64,000 nt of DNA from Schizophyllum amplum (Eukaryota; Basidiomycota; Agaricomycetes; Agaricales; Schizophyllaceae), in the NCBI GenBank assembly GCA_007026445.1, contig VDMD01000007.1, positions 806,001 to 870,000 on the forward strand, read 5' to 3'. Below, one piece after another: positions 1 through 11,243 of this stretch (the stretch's first letter is position 1; every line of letters begins with the position of its first letter). A program made the translations under genes and the position numbers. A model generated the notes under the pieces. It was given only the letters and a program-made list of their open reading frames with translations, was not told the DNA's origin and made no database searches.

Positions 1-851
1 CTTTCAGCGCTGGGCATTGCGAGAGCGCCTGGAGCAGCTCGGGATCCGGATCCAGTCGAAGCTCGAGCGACACGTGCGATATGCGGGGACACATCTTGAG
101 CGCCTCTAACAGCTCGAGGAGGGTCACGCGCTCCGAGTCGGGTTTTCTGTCGCGTTCCTGCGTGATGTACAGCCAGTTTTTCACGTATACCTCTGTGACG
201 GACTCCTTGCAGCACTTAACGACGAATGCAACCTGGTCGCACATGTCCCGCCAGTAAGACGACACGCGCAGAATGGACAGGGTCGGAGGGATTAGCACAT
301 CCGCGAAGTCAGGGTCCATATCGATTGAGCCGCGTTCGGACGACTCCTCGATGCACAGCTCGCGCAGGGCAGGGAAGAGGGTTTGCGAAGGGGGATACGA
401 CGCGATGTCCCGCTGCACGTCGGGATGGAGGTAGGCCATATACAGGCTCCTCACATATCGTGACTTCGCGAGAACGGGCGCCCAGTCGTCCTTGGTCAAT
501 TCGCACGTGAAGTGCTGTGCATGTGCGTTAGGATGCATATAAACAGGCCCAGCCGCTTAAAGATACTGACAAGGCTGGAGGCAGTGTGTTCTCCCTCGAA
601 TTCTAAAGGTTGTTTAGATCGACGATCCTGAGGCCCGACGAGATTGACGCACCTTCCCAAACATTGCTGGGCATAAGCCTCAGCAAGGACTGCATCCCGT
701 CCACATTCTCCCAGGCTGCAGCATCCGCAACGGCATGCCAGCGCTTGCAAAGAAGAGCAAGGTTCACTAGATCCATCCGTTCTAATGCAACATCGTGGCA
801 GATTATGTTCTGAATCTCTGGAGGAATCCGTAGAGCGGGGGGCGCGAGCAT
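1..851 (-). CDS. F-box-like protein, 5' part (cut by window start)
   Basis: The first exon (from 851 down to about 607) opens with an F-box-like segment: PPEIQNII, then LVNLALLCKRWHAVADAA, the usual hydrophobic and Trp pattern that binds Skp1 in SCF ubiquitin ligases. A second open stretch runs from about 519 to 1, contains ALRELCIEES and leucine-rich text, and is preceded by a good acceptor (cag before CACTTC). It resembles the C-terminal repeats of the large agaricomycete F-box families. Oddity: exon 1 runs into an in-frame TAG just after IVDLNNL and I find no good GT donor before it, so the join is unclear and the gene may be damaged. The protein continues beyond the window, so its end is not seen. 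Role in protein turnover is inferred from the family; the substrate is unknown. Confidence 0.6.
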
Positions 852-1624
852 CTCGACGATGTGGTGGGAAGCAAGCCTGAGGTGCGCCGTTGTTGAAGCG
901 CCATACTGATATAGGGGATCCTAGGATCAGATAGCCTCGAACCTGGTTACCTTCAGTTTGAATAGAGACAAGACAAAGTCCGAGAAGGTACGTGACATGG
1001 ATACGGTACCCACACCCACAAGCGCCTGCTCGTCACGCGTCACCCTTTGCCATCTGCCCATTACTCCTTCTTCTCCTGAACGTTGTGATTCCCCTTGTGT
1101 CCCGCGCATCTCCCCTTTGTCATCTGCTCCGTTATCCGGCGCGTGTTACATACCAGCACTCCCCAGCGGACATTGACGTTATCCATTACTGTACACGAAC
1201 GCGCTTAGCCAAGTGGCGAGGAAGATGACGGTCGTCTCACTGTCCACTGCCCTCCTCCGATGCCATCTATCCAGCTTCCACTCATTGCACTTGGATGTCC
1301 AACCGCCTTCACATATGGCAAGATTTCCTCAACGATCCAGCATAATTGCTGCTTAGTGCTGATTGTCCTATTCAAACGTCTACCGCTAACGATGCGATGG
1401 TAGGACACGTTCCGGAAAATTGACTACATAGTACATTACCTATGCGAGAATACCTGTACCTATGCAGAATACAGAAGAAGATGAGTATGATAGATAAATA
1501 GCTTGAGGCAAGGGAACGTTGCATCGACTTCACCCTAAGCAATACCGGGGCTTCCTCTCCCGAGCTGGAGCAACTCCTGAGCCAGGAGCAACTCAAGAGT
1601 TCCCCTTCAATGATGTCTAGATGT
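852..1624. other. Intergenic, no gene seen
   Basis: Only short unsupported open frames on either strand, with no domain similarity or plausible exon chain. It holds the 5' region of the F-box gene and the 3' region of the transporter. Confidence 0.5.
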
Positions 1625-4151
1625 CTAGCACTTGTAGATGGGCGGGCCCTCGGGCGCGGGCTCAAACATGAGCTGTAGAGTGTGGTTAACTTCGGAAATT
1701 AGGATATACGAGGGCAGCATACCTTCAAGGTCTGCGACGTCGTGAACACGCAGGCGATGATCCCGAACACCATCATAGCAATATCCGCGACCTTCTGCCT
1801 GCGCGTGCGCGCGACGGCCTTCAAGTGCAGCATAGCCGGATACACGTAGCACAGCGGGACGCTGAGGAAGAGCAAAGGTTAATCAAGCAGTGAACACGCA
1901 GAACTAACCCGAGCCTCACCATGCAAAGCACCCGATGAAAGCCACAAACTTATCAAGGTCGTCCGCGCCCAGCCAGCTGATGACTGCACACGTGAAGACC
2001 ACGACGAAGCGCAGGCAGTTCTTCTGCCACTTGACGTAGTTGTCTTGCTTCCCCGAGCGCACGAAGAGGCCGTTCTCGAGAATGCGCGTGGCCGGGAAGA
2101 TTTGGAGCGGGACGGAGAGGAGGATGGCCATGGCGTAGAGAAATTGAACCGTCTGCACGATCTTGCTTGATGTGTCGAAGTTGACGAGCACGTTCGTCTG
2201 GATCTCCGAGCCGAAGGTGAGGTAGCCGAGCGCGCCTGCACCACCAAAAAGGACTTAAAGAAACATAAGTAGCAGGCGGTGGGGATATTGACGCAGCACG
2301 TACCGGTGAGGAAGAACATAACCCCGGTGATCGCCTTTGGAAACTTGCGCGGCTCCTTCATGGCGTCCGTGATGGGGATAACAAGCCCAATCCCCTCAAA
2401 TGAAAAGACCGCTGTCCTGTCTTCTTGTCAGCATCCGCTAGAAGGCAACTCAGCGCATCTACTCACCCAACAAACAACGAGAAACTATTGTAGTTGAACG
2501 CTTGCACCTGCGCCGCCCCGCGCTCCGCCACAATACTGATCTCAGTGCCGAAGATGTAAATGAGGCCAAACAATATGAACGCGTCCGCCACGAGCGCCGT
2601 TGTGCTCAGCTTCGCGAGATCGCGGATAAGCACTAGGGGGAGGAACACCACGACCTGCACGCCAATGGTCACCGCCATCGGCAGGTACGTCCCGCACTTG
2701 GTCACGCCCATCACGAACGCCTGCAAGTTCTGCGCGACGAAAATAATGTACGCGGACACGAACCCGAGCTGCGATACGACAATTGAGCCCAGGATGAGGT
2801 ACCGCATCCAGTTGCCGTACAGCTTGCCGCCAATGTCGCCGAAGCTGCCGGACACTTCGTACTTGGTGTGTACGAGGAGGAGGAAGGTGTAGAGGGAGAC
2901 CATGGCGATGAAGACGAAGAGACCGGCGGAGAACAGCAGCCCTCCGTTGTAGAAGCCGCGTCCGAGGAACAGGATGCCCGTGCCGATGAATGCTTTGAGC
3001 AGCTACATAAAAGTCAGATCTGCAGGCGTTGTGTAGCAGGGGACGCACCATCATGACGGCTTGGGTGACCGTGGCGTTGCCGTGCGGCCCGGTGCTGGTG
3101 GCCGTTCTTCTGCGTCTTGACGCCGATCGGGTCGAGTGGCGCGGCTTGCCCATGAGCGGCGTGTTCTCGTCGACGTCGGGTAATCCGGTGGAGGGAGTCG
3201 AGGTGACGGGGACGGTGAACTGCTGCTCGACATCCTCCTCTTCGCTTTTCAACTCGTCCTCCTCCTCCAGATCCTCTCCGGCCTGTCATCGCATAAGTAC
3301 AGAAAGATAGACGCGAGAGATCACGCACGAAATGACCGAAGATGAACAAAAAGTCGATGAAATTGTTGACGACCGTGGGGTGCGCGACACCCTGCTCGCT
3401 GGCCTTGATCTTGAGATAGTTGCGCCGGAAGCCGCCCGGCTCGTGTATGTGCTCGAACGTGGGATCGACAGCAGTGCTGGAAGATGGTCCCGTGAACGAG
3501 ATAGCGCGCTCTCGTGGCCTGGCCGCCTTGTGATGCCATTTATAAATGCTGTGGCTGCCGTACTATCAGCCCTTCTGCTGTATGCCGAGACGAACGCACT
3601 ACTCACGTTATATCCGCACCAGGCGTCTCATAGGAGATGGGAAATGCATCCGACTCCTCGCGGTGGTGATCTGAGGACGTCTCCTGGCCGCTCGAGCGGA
3701 GCGAGGTCTGCGATCGCTTGGGGGTTGGGGTGGCGGAGCCCGAGGGCTGCTCGGAGTCGGCGCCGCGCAGACGCTCTTCGCGCGAGACAAGGTGGCGGCG
3801 GAGGACCTTTGCCTTCTCCTCAGCAGGCAGATCGTCAAGCTCCGGTACATGGCCTGAGGGCGTCGATGCACCACTGCCGGACTGGTCTCCGAAGCTGCGC
3901 GATATGCCCCCTACAGCAAATGAACCACGGCGGGAGGCCGGGGAGCCGTCCGACGGCGGCATGAGGTTGATATTGCGCGTTGCAGGCGATCCGGCTACAG
4001 ACCCCGCCCTCGGAGGGACATTGGGCAGGGGCGGAGTGCCGCCGTACTGGGCGCGGAGGACACGGATGTCAGGGGTGCCACTGGGAGTCTGCTGGTTGCC
4101 ATTGGCGTCGGGGGCGCGCTTGGGGCTGCCAATATTTAGCGGAGACGACAT
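1625..4151 (-). CDS. AVT3: AVT3-like vacuolar amino acid transporter
   Basis: Member of the amino acid/auxin permease family (AAAP, Pfam Aa_trans). Yeast Avt3/Avt4 export neutral amino acids from the vacuole to the cytosol. I join eight exons: 4151-3607, 3548-3329, 3282-3049, 3002-2467, 2416-2304, 2235-1920, 1861-1723 and 1672-1625. These total 2151 nt, giving 716 residues. The N-terminal ~350 residues are Ser/Pro-rich and hydrophilic (start MSSPLNIGSPKRAP), as in Avt3/Avt4, and may carry regulatory phosphosites. The membrane core begins LLKAFIGTGILFLGRGFYNG, includes TAVFSFEGIGLVIPITDAMK and GALGYLTFGSEIQTNVLVN, and holds about eleven hydrophobic segments. I chose the ATG at 4151 because the in-frame text upstream looks untranslated. 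Family call strong; exact substrates inferred. Confidence 0.9.
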
Positions 4152-4923
4152 GGCGGTCAAGAGCAAGAGTAGATAATCCGCGGTTAGCGCCGTCCCAGTC
4201 AGACTCGGAGTCCGGACCGCTGTTAGGGACCACGTGCTTTTGTTTGTTCCCTTTACTCCTTGTTTGTTCGTCTTATACGGCCACCTTATAATTACTGAAG
4301 CGGCTGAATCACCCATTGGTCGCAGCGCGCAAACACTGTACCCTGGATCTCTAACTCACTCGATAAAATGGCATTGGCTATAGTAGTGAAATTACCCCTT
4401 CTCTGTTCAACGAAACCACAGCCCTTCAACTGATAAGCCTTGAAGCCAATCGGAAGTTTCCCTCCTCCTTCCTTCTTCATCCAGTGACCTCCCATTTGGA
4501 GTCCCAAGATATGGCAGGTCTGATTGAACTTTACCTTCTTGCAGAATTCAGACCTGCTTGCGCTCACAGTCCAACGAGTTACTCCGCAAGGGGCGCGATG
4601 TGAACTTCTGAAGAAGATAGCTAACCTGAGGACAGCGCGACGCGCGCCTGCACATGCTTCATTCTCAGCTTGTCTTTACCTCATGGATCATGGTGCAACT
4701 TCAGTCGCCCTATCCTCAGCACTCCCTTGAGGTGCTACATAGCGAGCGGCCGTTGACTCCTGGTTGACTCTCACGGGCGCCTACATGTCAAATTCCGAAG
4801 CCCAGATCATTTCGTGGTCGCCATGCTGCAGCTATGTACTTGCTTTCCAGCTTCTTCCTTCCCCTCTCGTTCCCAGGACCGCAGCTCCATCCCTTTCATC
4901 CTCTCCCCTCCACACGAAAAGCC
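4152..4923. other. Intergenic between divergent genes
   Basis: Separates the minus-strand transporter from the plus-strand acyltransferase, so it should contain both promoters. Two frames of 68-91 codons are present but show no recognisable domain. Confidence 0.5.
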
Positions 4924-6966
4924 ATGGCTGGACTAGACTGGAAACAATGGACGCAATCCGCCTCGGATCCCAGATCCTACGCGCGCCTCGCTAACAACGC
5001 CGAGCTCTTCGAGCACTGCATGCAGACCATGGGCGGCGGGGACTTCATCATGCACCTGTGCCTCACTCTCTGTTTGGAATCCGACGTCTCCCCATCTGGT
5101 TTCCTGGCCAGCGCGCGCCAGGCCTGGCTCGCCCTGCGGCGCCAGATCCCCTCCATCGGCGCGACGATCACCGGCTACGGGTTCGACCTCACGGTCACGT
5201 ATCGCGTGCCCACGGAGGCGGAGGCGGACGCGTGGGCGCGCGAGACTGTCACCCTATATGAGGGAGGCGGGGGAGACATAGACGAAGCGCGCTTCCAGCT
5301 GAGCTCGCGTCCCAATCCGGCGGAAGGTTCTGCGCTGGGGTGCTTCGTGTATGTTGTGCCCACTTCAAACAGGCGCGAGTACGGCGTCGTGCTGGTGCTG
5401 AACCACACACTTTTCGATGGGACTGGAGGGAAGGTCGTGGGCGGGCACTACGTGGACCAGCTCGCGAACGCGCTTCGCAGCGGAAGCAGCGTGCCTCGCA
5501 TAACATGGGGAGACGAGGTCAAGAACCTCCTTCCCGGCTACGCGACAATCATGGCAGAGACGGAGCTCACAGACGAGGAGTCTGTCAAGGACGCCGTTAA
5601 CGGTCTGCTGGGGGATGTAGTCAGCACGGCAGCGGTGCGCGTTTCGCTGTTACTGCATCATCCATCATTCCCTCCCTTCATTGGTCCTTCGTCCTGTTGC
5701 TCGTCCTCCGATCCCTCCCCATTCATTTCTTCCCCCGCCCCTCGGCGAACTTCGCCTAACACACGCCCCAGATCGCACATACCGTGACCTACGCCACGAA
5801 GTACATCGCGAACAAGGACGCGCGCACGTCCACGCGCGTCGCCGTACGCGAGCTTGACCAAGAGACGTCCACGCGTATCCTCGCCGCCTGCAAAGCGCGT
5901 GGTTGGTCAGTGAATCATGTCGGTGCGTCCGTCATCTTCGACACACTCGGGCTGCCTACTGTGATCCTCGTACTCATTATGATTCTGCAGCAAATACCGC
6001 CCTCTCCATGGTGCTCGCCAGCAACAACCCGCCAAGCACCTCCACTCTGGACAGCGCAAGCACCTCCACCTCCGACAGCGCAAGCACCTCCACCCCCGAC
6101 CGCGCAGCCCACGTATTCTGGCTCGCCATCAACTGCCGCGACCGCCTGCGCCCACCTTACAACGCGCCGCGCGCGTATTCCGCGTTCGCCATGTGTCTCA
6201 TGCCTCTGGCGATCCCGATTCAGGATACGTTTGTGCCGGACGAGGTGGGTAGTAGGAGTCTCATGTACCCGCCTGGAGGGTCAAGACGCATCTGCCTACT
6301 GGATCGCATGCTAATCTCGAAACAGGCCCCCCTTGACGAGCGCAAGAAGCGCCTCCTGTCCGTGACCGCCAACGTCGTCCAGCCCGTGTACGCGCGCGCG
6401 AAGACGTACCCCGCACTCCTGGCCAGTGAGCAGGAGCTACTGGGCATGATGCTGGGTCCCGTCATTGCCGCCGGCGGGTGAGTCGTGTTCTCATTCTGTG
6501 AGCGTAGGAACAATGCTCATGCTCATGGCTACTCACCCGACGCTCATGCGCTGACTTACCCGACAGACTGCCCCCGCAAACGAACCCGCTCTTCCTCGCC
6601 GACGGGGACGCCGGGAAGCAGATACCGTCCTCTTGCCCAGGTGCCTTCAACGTTAAGCGCTGCGTGATGTCGGTGAATAAGCGCGATGGTGTTCCGTGAG
6701 TGGTTTGTTTTTTCGTGAAACGTGGTAACGTGCGCGGTGGAATATATTGTGCGCCGCTAGGGTTTCCTGCGCGCCATGGGGGCTTCCTGCGCAAGCAGTC
6801 GGAGGGTGCACCAGGCTGACGCTGACAATCGTCCAGAGTCTGCCGCCTCCATTCGCATGGCGGCCAGCTGGTGTTCAATATGGATTACAATCCCGAGGCC
6901 ATCCCGCGTGAGGTCGTGGAGGGGTGGACGCAGGCATGGGTGGATACGGTGTCTCTGATTCTGTAG
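4924..6966 (+). CDS. HXXXDG CoA-dependent acyltransferase-like protein
   Basis: Looks like a fungal member of the condensation/BAHD-like acyltransferase superfamily, which moves acyl groups from CoA to alcohols or amines. The main evidence is LNHTLFDGTGG, an HXXXDG motif with His161 and Asp165, embedded in an N-terminal half-domain with family-like spacing. Several exons follow: IAHTVTYATKY after an intron near 5630-5771; a phase-1 intron near 5921-5991 giving VNHVANTALSMV; later exons carry APLDERKKRLLS and LPPQTNPLFLADGD; the last reads HSHGGQLVFNMDYNPEAIP and ends TVSLIL. I chose MAGLDWKQW at 4924; an upstream in-frame ATG at 4834 gives only proline-rich text. A short coding repeat (STSTLDSA, STSTSDSA) lies near 6040-6100. 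Substrate unknown; a role in secondary metabolism is only a guess. Confidence 0.7.
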
Positions 6967-7249
6967 ATTGTGGTGGGGCAACTGCAAGTGGGGTATGCGC
7001 GTAGTTTAAGTTGCTTATACCAAGCCCATGAGCCATATTAAAATAATGCGCGGCTCAGTCATTTGAGCTCACATACGAATATCCAGGGTACTCGACGTTT
7101 GTGAGCCACATCGTCGGACGGCTACTTGACCTTTTGGGTCTTCACTAATTTGCTCCCTGACGACCGGCAATCCAGAGCAGATATGAAGAGTACCACGCGT
7201 CTCGGCTAATGAAAATCAGAGCGAAGACCCTCGCGAACACGCACACAGA

Positions 7250-7314
7250 CACAGGGGGCAAAGTCAAGGACCGCGAAGCCTTTGCGGTGTTTGAAACCGC
7301 GAGTTGACCGCGAG
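7250..7314 (+). repeat. Left terminal inverted repeat (65 nt)
   Basis: Pairs with the reverse complement of 10856-10920, with six mismatches. Contains an imperfect internal palindrome at 7270-7288 (ACCGCGAAG, C, CTTTGCGGT). Confidence 0.85.
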
Positions 7315-7589
7315 AATCACGGCAACGAGGCAAACGTGAGGTTTCCTTTGGGCGTCCGAAAAAAAACAAATGCCTGCGACCATGTGTAACTGTTAGGAGT
7401 CCGGCAATTCCCGCAGGGTGCGAGAATTTTGCGCGGCAAATGTTTATTGTGGGTACCTGAGCTGATCCTGAGCGCCTCAAAGTACACCAATATTGAGTAG
7501 TAGGTAGCATATCGTGATCCATATTGCATCCCAAATGCATGTCTTTCCTCCTTCATTGCTTACTTAGTCACCACGCAAATCAAACACAA

Positions 7590-8470
7590 ACTTCATCAAG
7601 CTCCCAGCGGCGAGCGAAGTTAAACTTCTGCCGCGGAGTCCTCGCTTCCCACCTCGGGAGGGAAGTTCCCATCAAGCTTCTCAGCAACCGGGTGCCCCAG
7701 CAAGAAAGGAAGATCTTTCCTCCCTTGAAGCGACATTCCCACCACTGTTCGCCGCGCCGCATCGCTCACCACCGTGCGGCGAAGTCACGTCGAGCTTCCC
7801 GTACACGACTACTTCATGACGAGCTTCTCGACGGCGAGTTCACCCTGAGCTTCGAGCATGGTCTAGACAACGAGCCACCCGAGGCGAATTTCCCAGCAGC
7901 AAGCTCGCGAGCTTTCCAGAGGCGAGCTTCCCAGCGCCGAGTTTCCATCGCCATCGAGCTCCCCATATTGGCGAGTTCGTGAGTAGGAGGCGGCGACTTC
8001 ACCAGCGTCGAGGCTCCCTATGACGCGAGCTTTAGGCGGGGCCTGCTGGAACTTTTCCTTGAAGCTCGAAGTTGAACCAAGCTTCCCCTCCAGCTCGCAT
8101 CAAACTTCCTAGCAGCAAGTTCGTGGGAGGCGAGCTTTCCGTCGAGGCTTCCTCAACAGCTAGTCATCCTCTGGCGGCTTCCTGATGAGGAGCTTGCGTC
8201 GCCTCCCGGAGGCAAGCCTTGCTTCCGTGGCCAGTTTCCGTTAGATATGCGACATTGGTGTCGAGTTTGAGGCGAGGTCGCAAGCTTAACACTGTGACGG
8301 CGAGATCGCATCGAGCTCGCGATTCTGAGATACGCGCCGCTGCTTGCTGTTGAGCTTCTTGACCAGCTTCCCGCCTCGGCGGCGAGTTCCCGAGGCCGAG
8401 TTTCTCGACGCCGTCGAGCTTCCCATGCGGCCCTCGCTTGCCATCCAGGTTGCCGAGGGTGCGCTTAGGA
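7590..8470 (+). repeat. Degenerate GAGCTTCC repeat array, left block
   Basis: The plus strand repeats variants of GAGCTTCC, GGCGAG and TTCCCAGC every 15-40 nt, nearly always in the same orientation. Units are too diverged to give a fixed period by eye. No credible coding sequence. Confidence 0.7.
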
Positions 8471-8850
8471 ACGAGATGGGGCGAAGAGGCGGAGGCGAGA
8501 GGGGGGCGAGGGCGGAGAAGGCGAAGGGGGAGGGGCGAGGGCGGAGAGAGGGGGCAAAGAGGACGAGAGGGCTCGAGGAGGGGGAGGGGGCGAGGGCGAG
8601 GGCGAGAGTCTCGAGAGTCTCGATGAACGGGCGGCGAAAGGGGGGCGAGGACGAGAGTCTTGAGCGGGCTCGAGGGGGGTCAGGACTCGAGGAGGAGATC
8701 TCGAGAGGGGCGACGGCGTGGGCGAAGGGGCGAGGGGTCTCGAGGGAGGGGGCGAAGGGGGAGGGGCGACGAGAGGAGAGGACGAGGGAGGGGCAAAGGG
8801 GCAAAGGAGCGAAGGGGTGCAAAGGGGCTCGAGACCGAGCGTCCCAGGGC
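8471..8850 (+). repeat. Purine-rich (G/A) block
   Basis: About 380 nt in which the plus strand is almost only G and A with scattered C, including many runs of three to six G (for example GGGGGAGGGGCGAGGGC). Such sequence can form G-quadruplexes or triplexes. Long open frames across it are products of base bias. Confidence 0.7.
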
Positions 8851-10390
8851 TGGACTTCCGATCGCGCTTCCCGATGACAAGTTTTCCGCCGCCGCTCGCC
8901 GCCGAGCTTCCCATCGAGGCTCCCAGATTCCTCGCTGCTTGCTCGCTGCTCGTCATCGAGTTTCCCAACAGCGAGGCTTGAATGAGCTTCCCTCCGGTTG
9001 AGTTTCTTGCTGTTACTAGCCGTCGAGTTGATTGGACCGGCCTTTATTCGAGGGGCAAGGCGAGCTTTCCAGCGGCAAGCTACCTGAGAGTGGGAGGGCT
9101 TCCTGCGGCAAGCGTCAAGCCTCCACATGGCACAGAGGGTGAGGCGTCGAACTAATCGGTGGCGGGCTGGGAGAGAGCTTTCCGCCGCCGTTCACCATCG
9201 AGTTTCAACGGCGGCGAGGAAGCAAGGACGAGGCGAGGCATACTCGCCACTGAGGGGCGAGCCAATATGCCGCCGCCGCGAGCTTCCCCTTGAGCTTTCC
9301 AGCGGCGAGATTGCGTTGTATAATCCACCGTGATGGCAGGCGATGTCGAGGTCGAGCTTCCCGGCAACTTCTTCACAGCAGTAAGCTTCACGTCGAGCCT
9401 CCAATGCCCTCGGCAATGGTGCGTTGCCCGGCGAGTTCGCAGCGAGCTTCCTACCGTTAAGCTCACATTGAGCTTCACGACAGCAAGGTCTTGTCGCTTC
9501 TCATCGAGGTTCCCGGCGGTGAGAACGCGAGCTTCCTAGTACTGCGTCTGCGACGAGCTTATAGAGGGCAAGTCTCTCGACTGCCTCATGTCCAATGGCG
9601 AGTTCCCAGGGACAAGGAGGTGAGCTTCTCGACGGCGAGCTTCCCGCGATGTGCTTCTCGACAGCGAGGGGATGTCGAGCTTCCCGGTTGGCATTGAGCT
9701 TTCAGGCAGCGGGAGGCGCGAGGGCGAGCTTCGGAAGGCGGGAAATAGAGTGAGGGAGAGTCAGAGTATCCCAGCGGCGAGTTTCCTGACGGCGAGTTCG
9801 CAGTGAGCTTTCCGCCGCTGCTCGATGTTGCAATTCCTGGCAGTGGCGACCGAGCTTTCCCGAGTGATGAGCCTCGCGTTGAGCTTCTCAGCTGCGAGAG
9901 GCATAGAGCTTCCATAGGTCGATATCGCGTCAGGTGTCCCATCAGCAAGGTCGAGGAGTTACCCAGCGGCGAGTTCCTCCACGAGGAGTCCCCGCCGGCC
10001 AGCCACGAGATCGCATGGACTGCCCGCCGTCAGCCGCTCGCGAGGGGCAGTTCCACGACGCCGTCAAGGACAAGCTGCACATCCGTTGCAGCTTCCAGCC
10101 GCTGCTCGCCGTTCGTGTCGCGTTTCTCGTCGCAACAGCGACCTTCCCAGCCACCTGCAATGAGCTGCCCGACGGCGAGTCCGCGGCCGGTCAGTTTGAC
10201 GCTGTGATCCTTCGAGTTTCTTAGTGGCTAGCTCGTGTTGAGGGGGTTTGATTGATGCCAAATTTTCATGGGCGAGCTCGCGTCAAGCCTCGCGACGCCG
10301 GGCTTCCCATCGAACTGGCCCTAGTAAACTTCCCATTAAACTTCCCAGCAGCGAGGTCGAGCTTTCCGGACCCAGTTGCTCGCCGCCGGT
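8851..10390 (+). repeat. Degenerate GAGCTTCC repeat array, right block
   Basis: Same motif family and orientation as the left block, for example CGAGCTTCCCATCGAGG near 8907 and GTCGAGCTTCCCGGC near 9350 and 9675. Spacing is irregular. Open frames here are short, mutually overlapping and low in complexity. Confidence 0.7.
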
Positions 10391-10855
10391 GAGAATGCTA
10401 CAAAGAATTCACAGGCAGGATGGGGTGAGGGGGAGGGGATTCGGAAGGAAGAAAAAAGAAGGGAGGCCGGAGAGAGAGAGTAGTAATCAGTGAGAGGATC
10501 GCATAGGGCAAGTTGGAGGGACAAGATAAAGAACAATGCGGAGGGAACGAAAGTAGGAGGTGCTGAGAGTAGGAAGCAAGGGGTGCGAGGGATCGTCCAC
10601 TAGACTTTGCCGGCGGGTTCGTGGGGCCCTAAGTATATGCCACGCCGTGCGTGAGCGTACGAGGGGCCTTTGTGCCCCATTTACTGACTCACCAGAGCAG
10701 TGGGATGCTTTGGGACTAGGTCTGTTACGCGGCCAGACCTTACATATGTCGTCTGAAGCAAGCTGGCTGCTAACACTGTAAGTAATGGCAGCTGAAATTC
10801 CTGAACTGAGCTGTAGCACGTGACCTTTCTGCCATGCCTTTGCCTCGAGGCGGCC

Positions 10856-10920
10856 CTCGCGGTGGACTCGCGGTTTTAAACACCGCAAAGCCTTTGCGGT
10901 CCGTGACTTTGCCCCCTGTG
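10856..10920 (-). repeat. Right terminal inverted repeat (65 nt)
   Basis: Inverted partner of 7250-7314. Contains a perfect palindrome at 10882-10900 (ACCGCAAAG, C, CTTTGCGGT). Confidence 0.85.
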
Positions 10921-11133
10921 AGAGCCGTCGTGCAAGGTCTGAGCGAAAAGAGGTTGATATATGTGACTGCCACGTGCGCAGAGATTGAACATTGCGTGAC
11001 AGGAGAACAATGGGCTTGTCTCGGACCGGCGCCTCATGGCTGGTGTGCGGGACTGGCCTTAATGACCTCGTTCCTGCGCCCTTGATAGACCGGATGGTCA
11101 GATCTCCGTCTGTGGCCACCGTGCCCTGTGCTG

Positions 11134-11140
11134 TATAAAT
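11134..11140 (+). promoter_or_regulatory. TATA-box-like site
   Basis: TATAAAT about 104 nt before the ATG at 11244. Placement is plausible for a fungal core promoter with a short leader. The rest of 10921-11243 is the upstream region of this gene. Confidence 0.4.
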
Positions 11141-11243
11141 CAACGCCTCTGTCTTTTCCTCGTTCTCGACGACACTTGGGAATCGCACCCGACAAAGATA
11201 ACGGACCTGGACACTGAACGCACTTGAACGACCACTGCACACG

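Larger units (their letters stand above)
7250..10920. mobile_element. Non-autonomous CACTA-like DNA transposon (putative)
   Basis: The two ends are inverted repeats of 65 nt, 59 of 65 identical without gaps, both beginning CACAGGGGGCAAAGTCA. The same three bases, AGA, lie immediately outside each end (7247-7249 and 10921-10923). Termini starting CAC with a 3-bp target duplication are the pattern of the CACTA (EnSpm/CMC) superfamily. The interior has no recognisable transposase or other gene; it is a degenerate array of short GAGCTTCC/GGCGAG motifs interrupted by a G-rich block. CACTA elements are known for subterminal repeat arrays, but here the array fills nearly all of the element. It would have to be mobilised by an element elsewhere. 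Superfamily placement is inference from the ends alone. Confidence 0.75.

Noticed and set aside
8286..9128. Long open frames on both strands (280 and 177 codons) within the repeat array
   Set aside because: Low-complexity Arg/Gly/Ser/Pro text on both strands caused by the G-rich, stop-poor block; no domain, no exon structure.
7252..10918. Reading the element as hAT, since the ends could start at CAGGGG
   Set aside because: No 8-bp duplication flanks that boundary; starting two bases out (CACAGG) gives a matching 3-bp duplication and two more paired bases.
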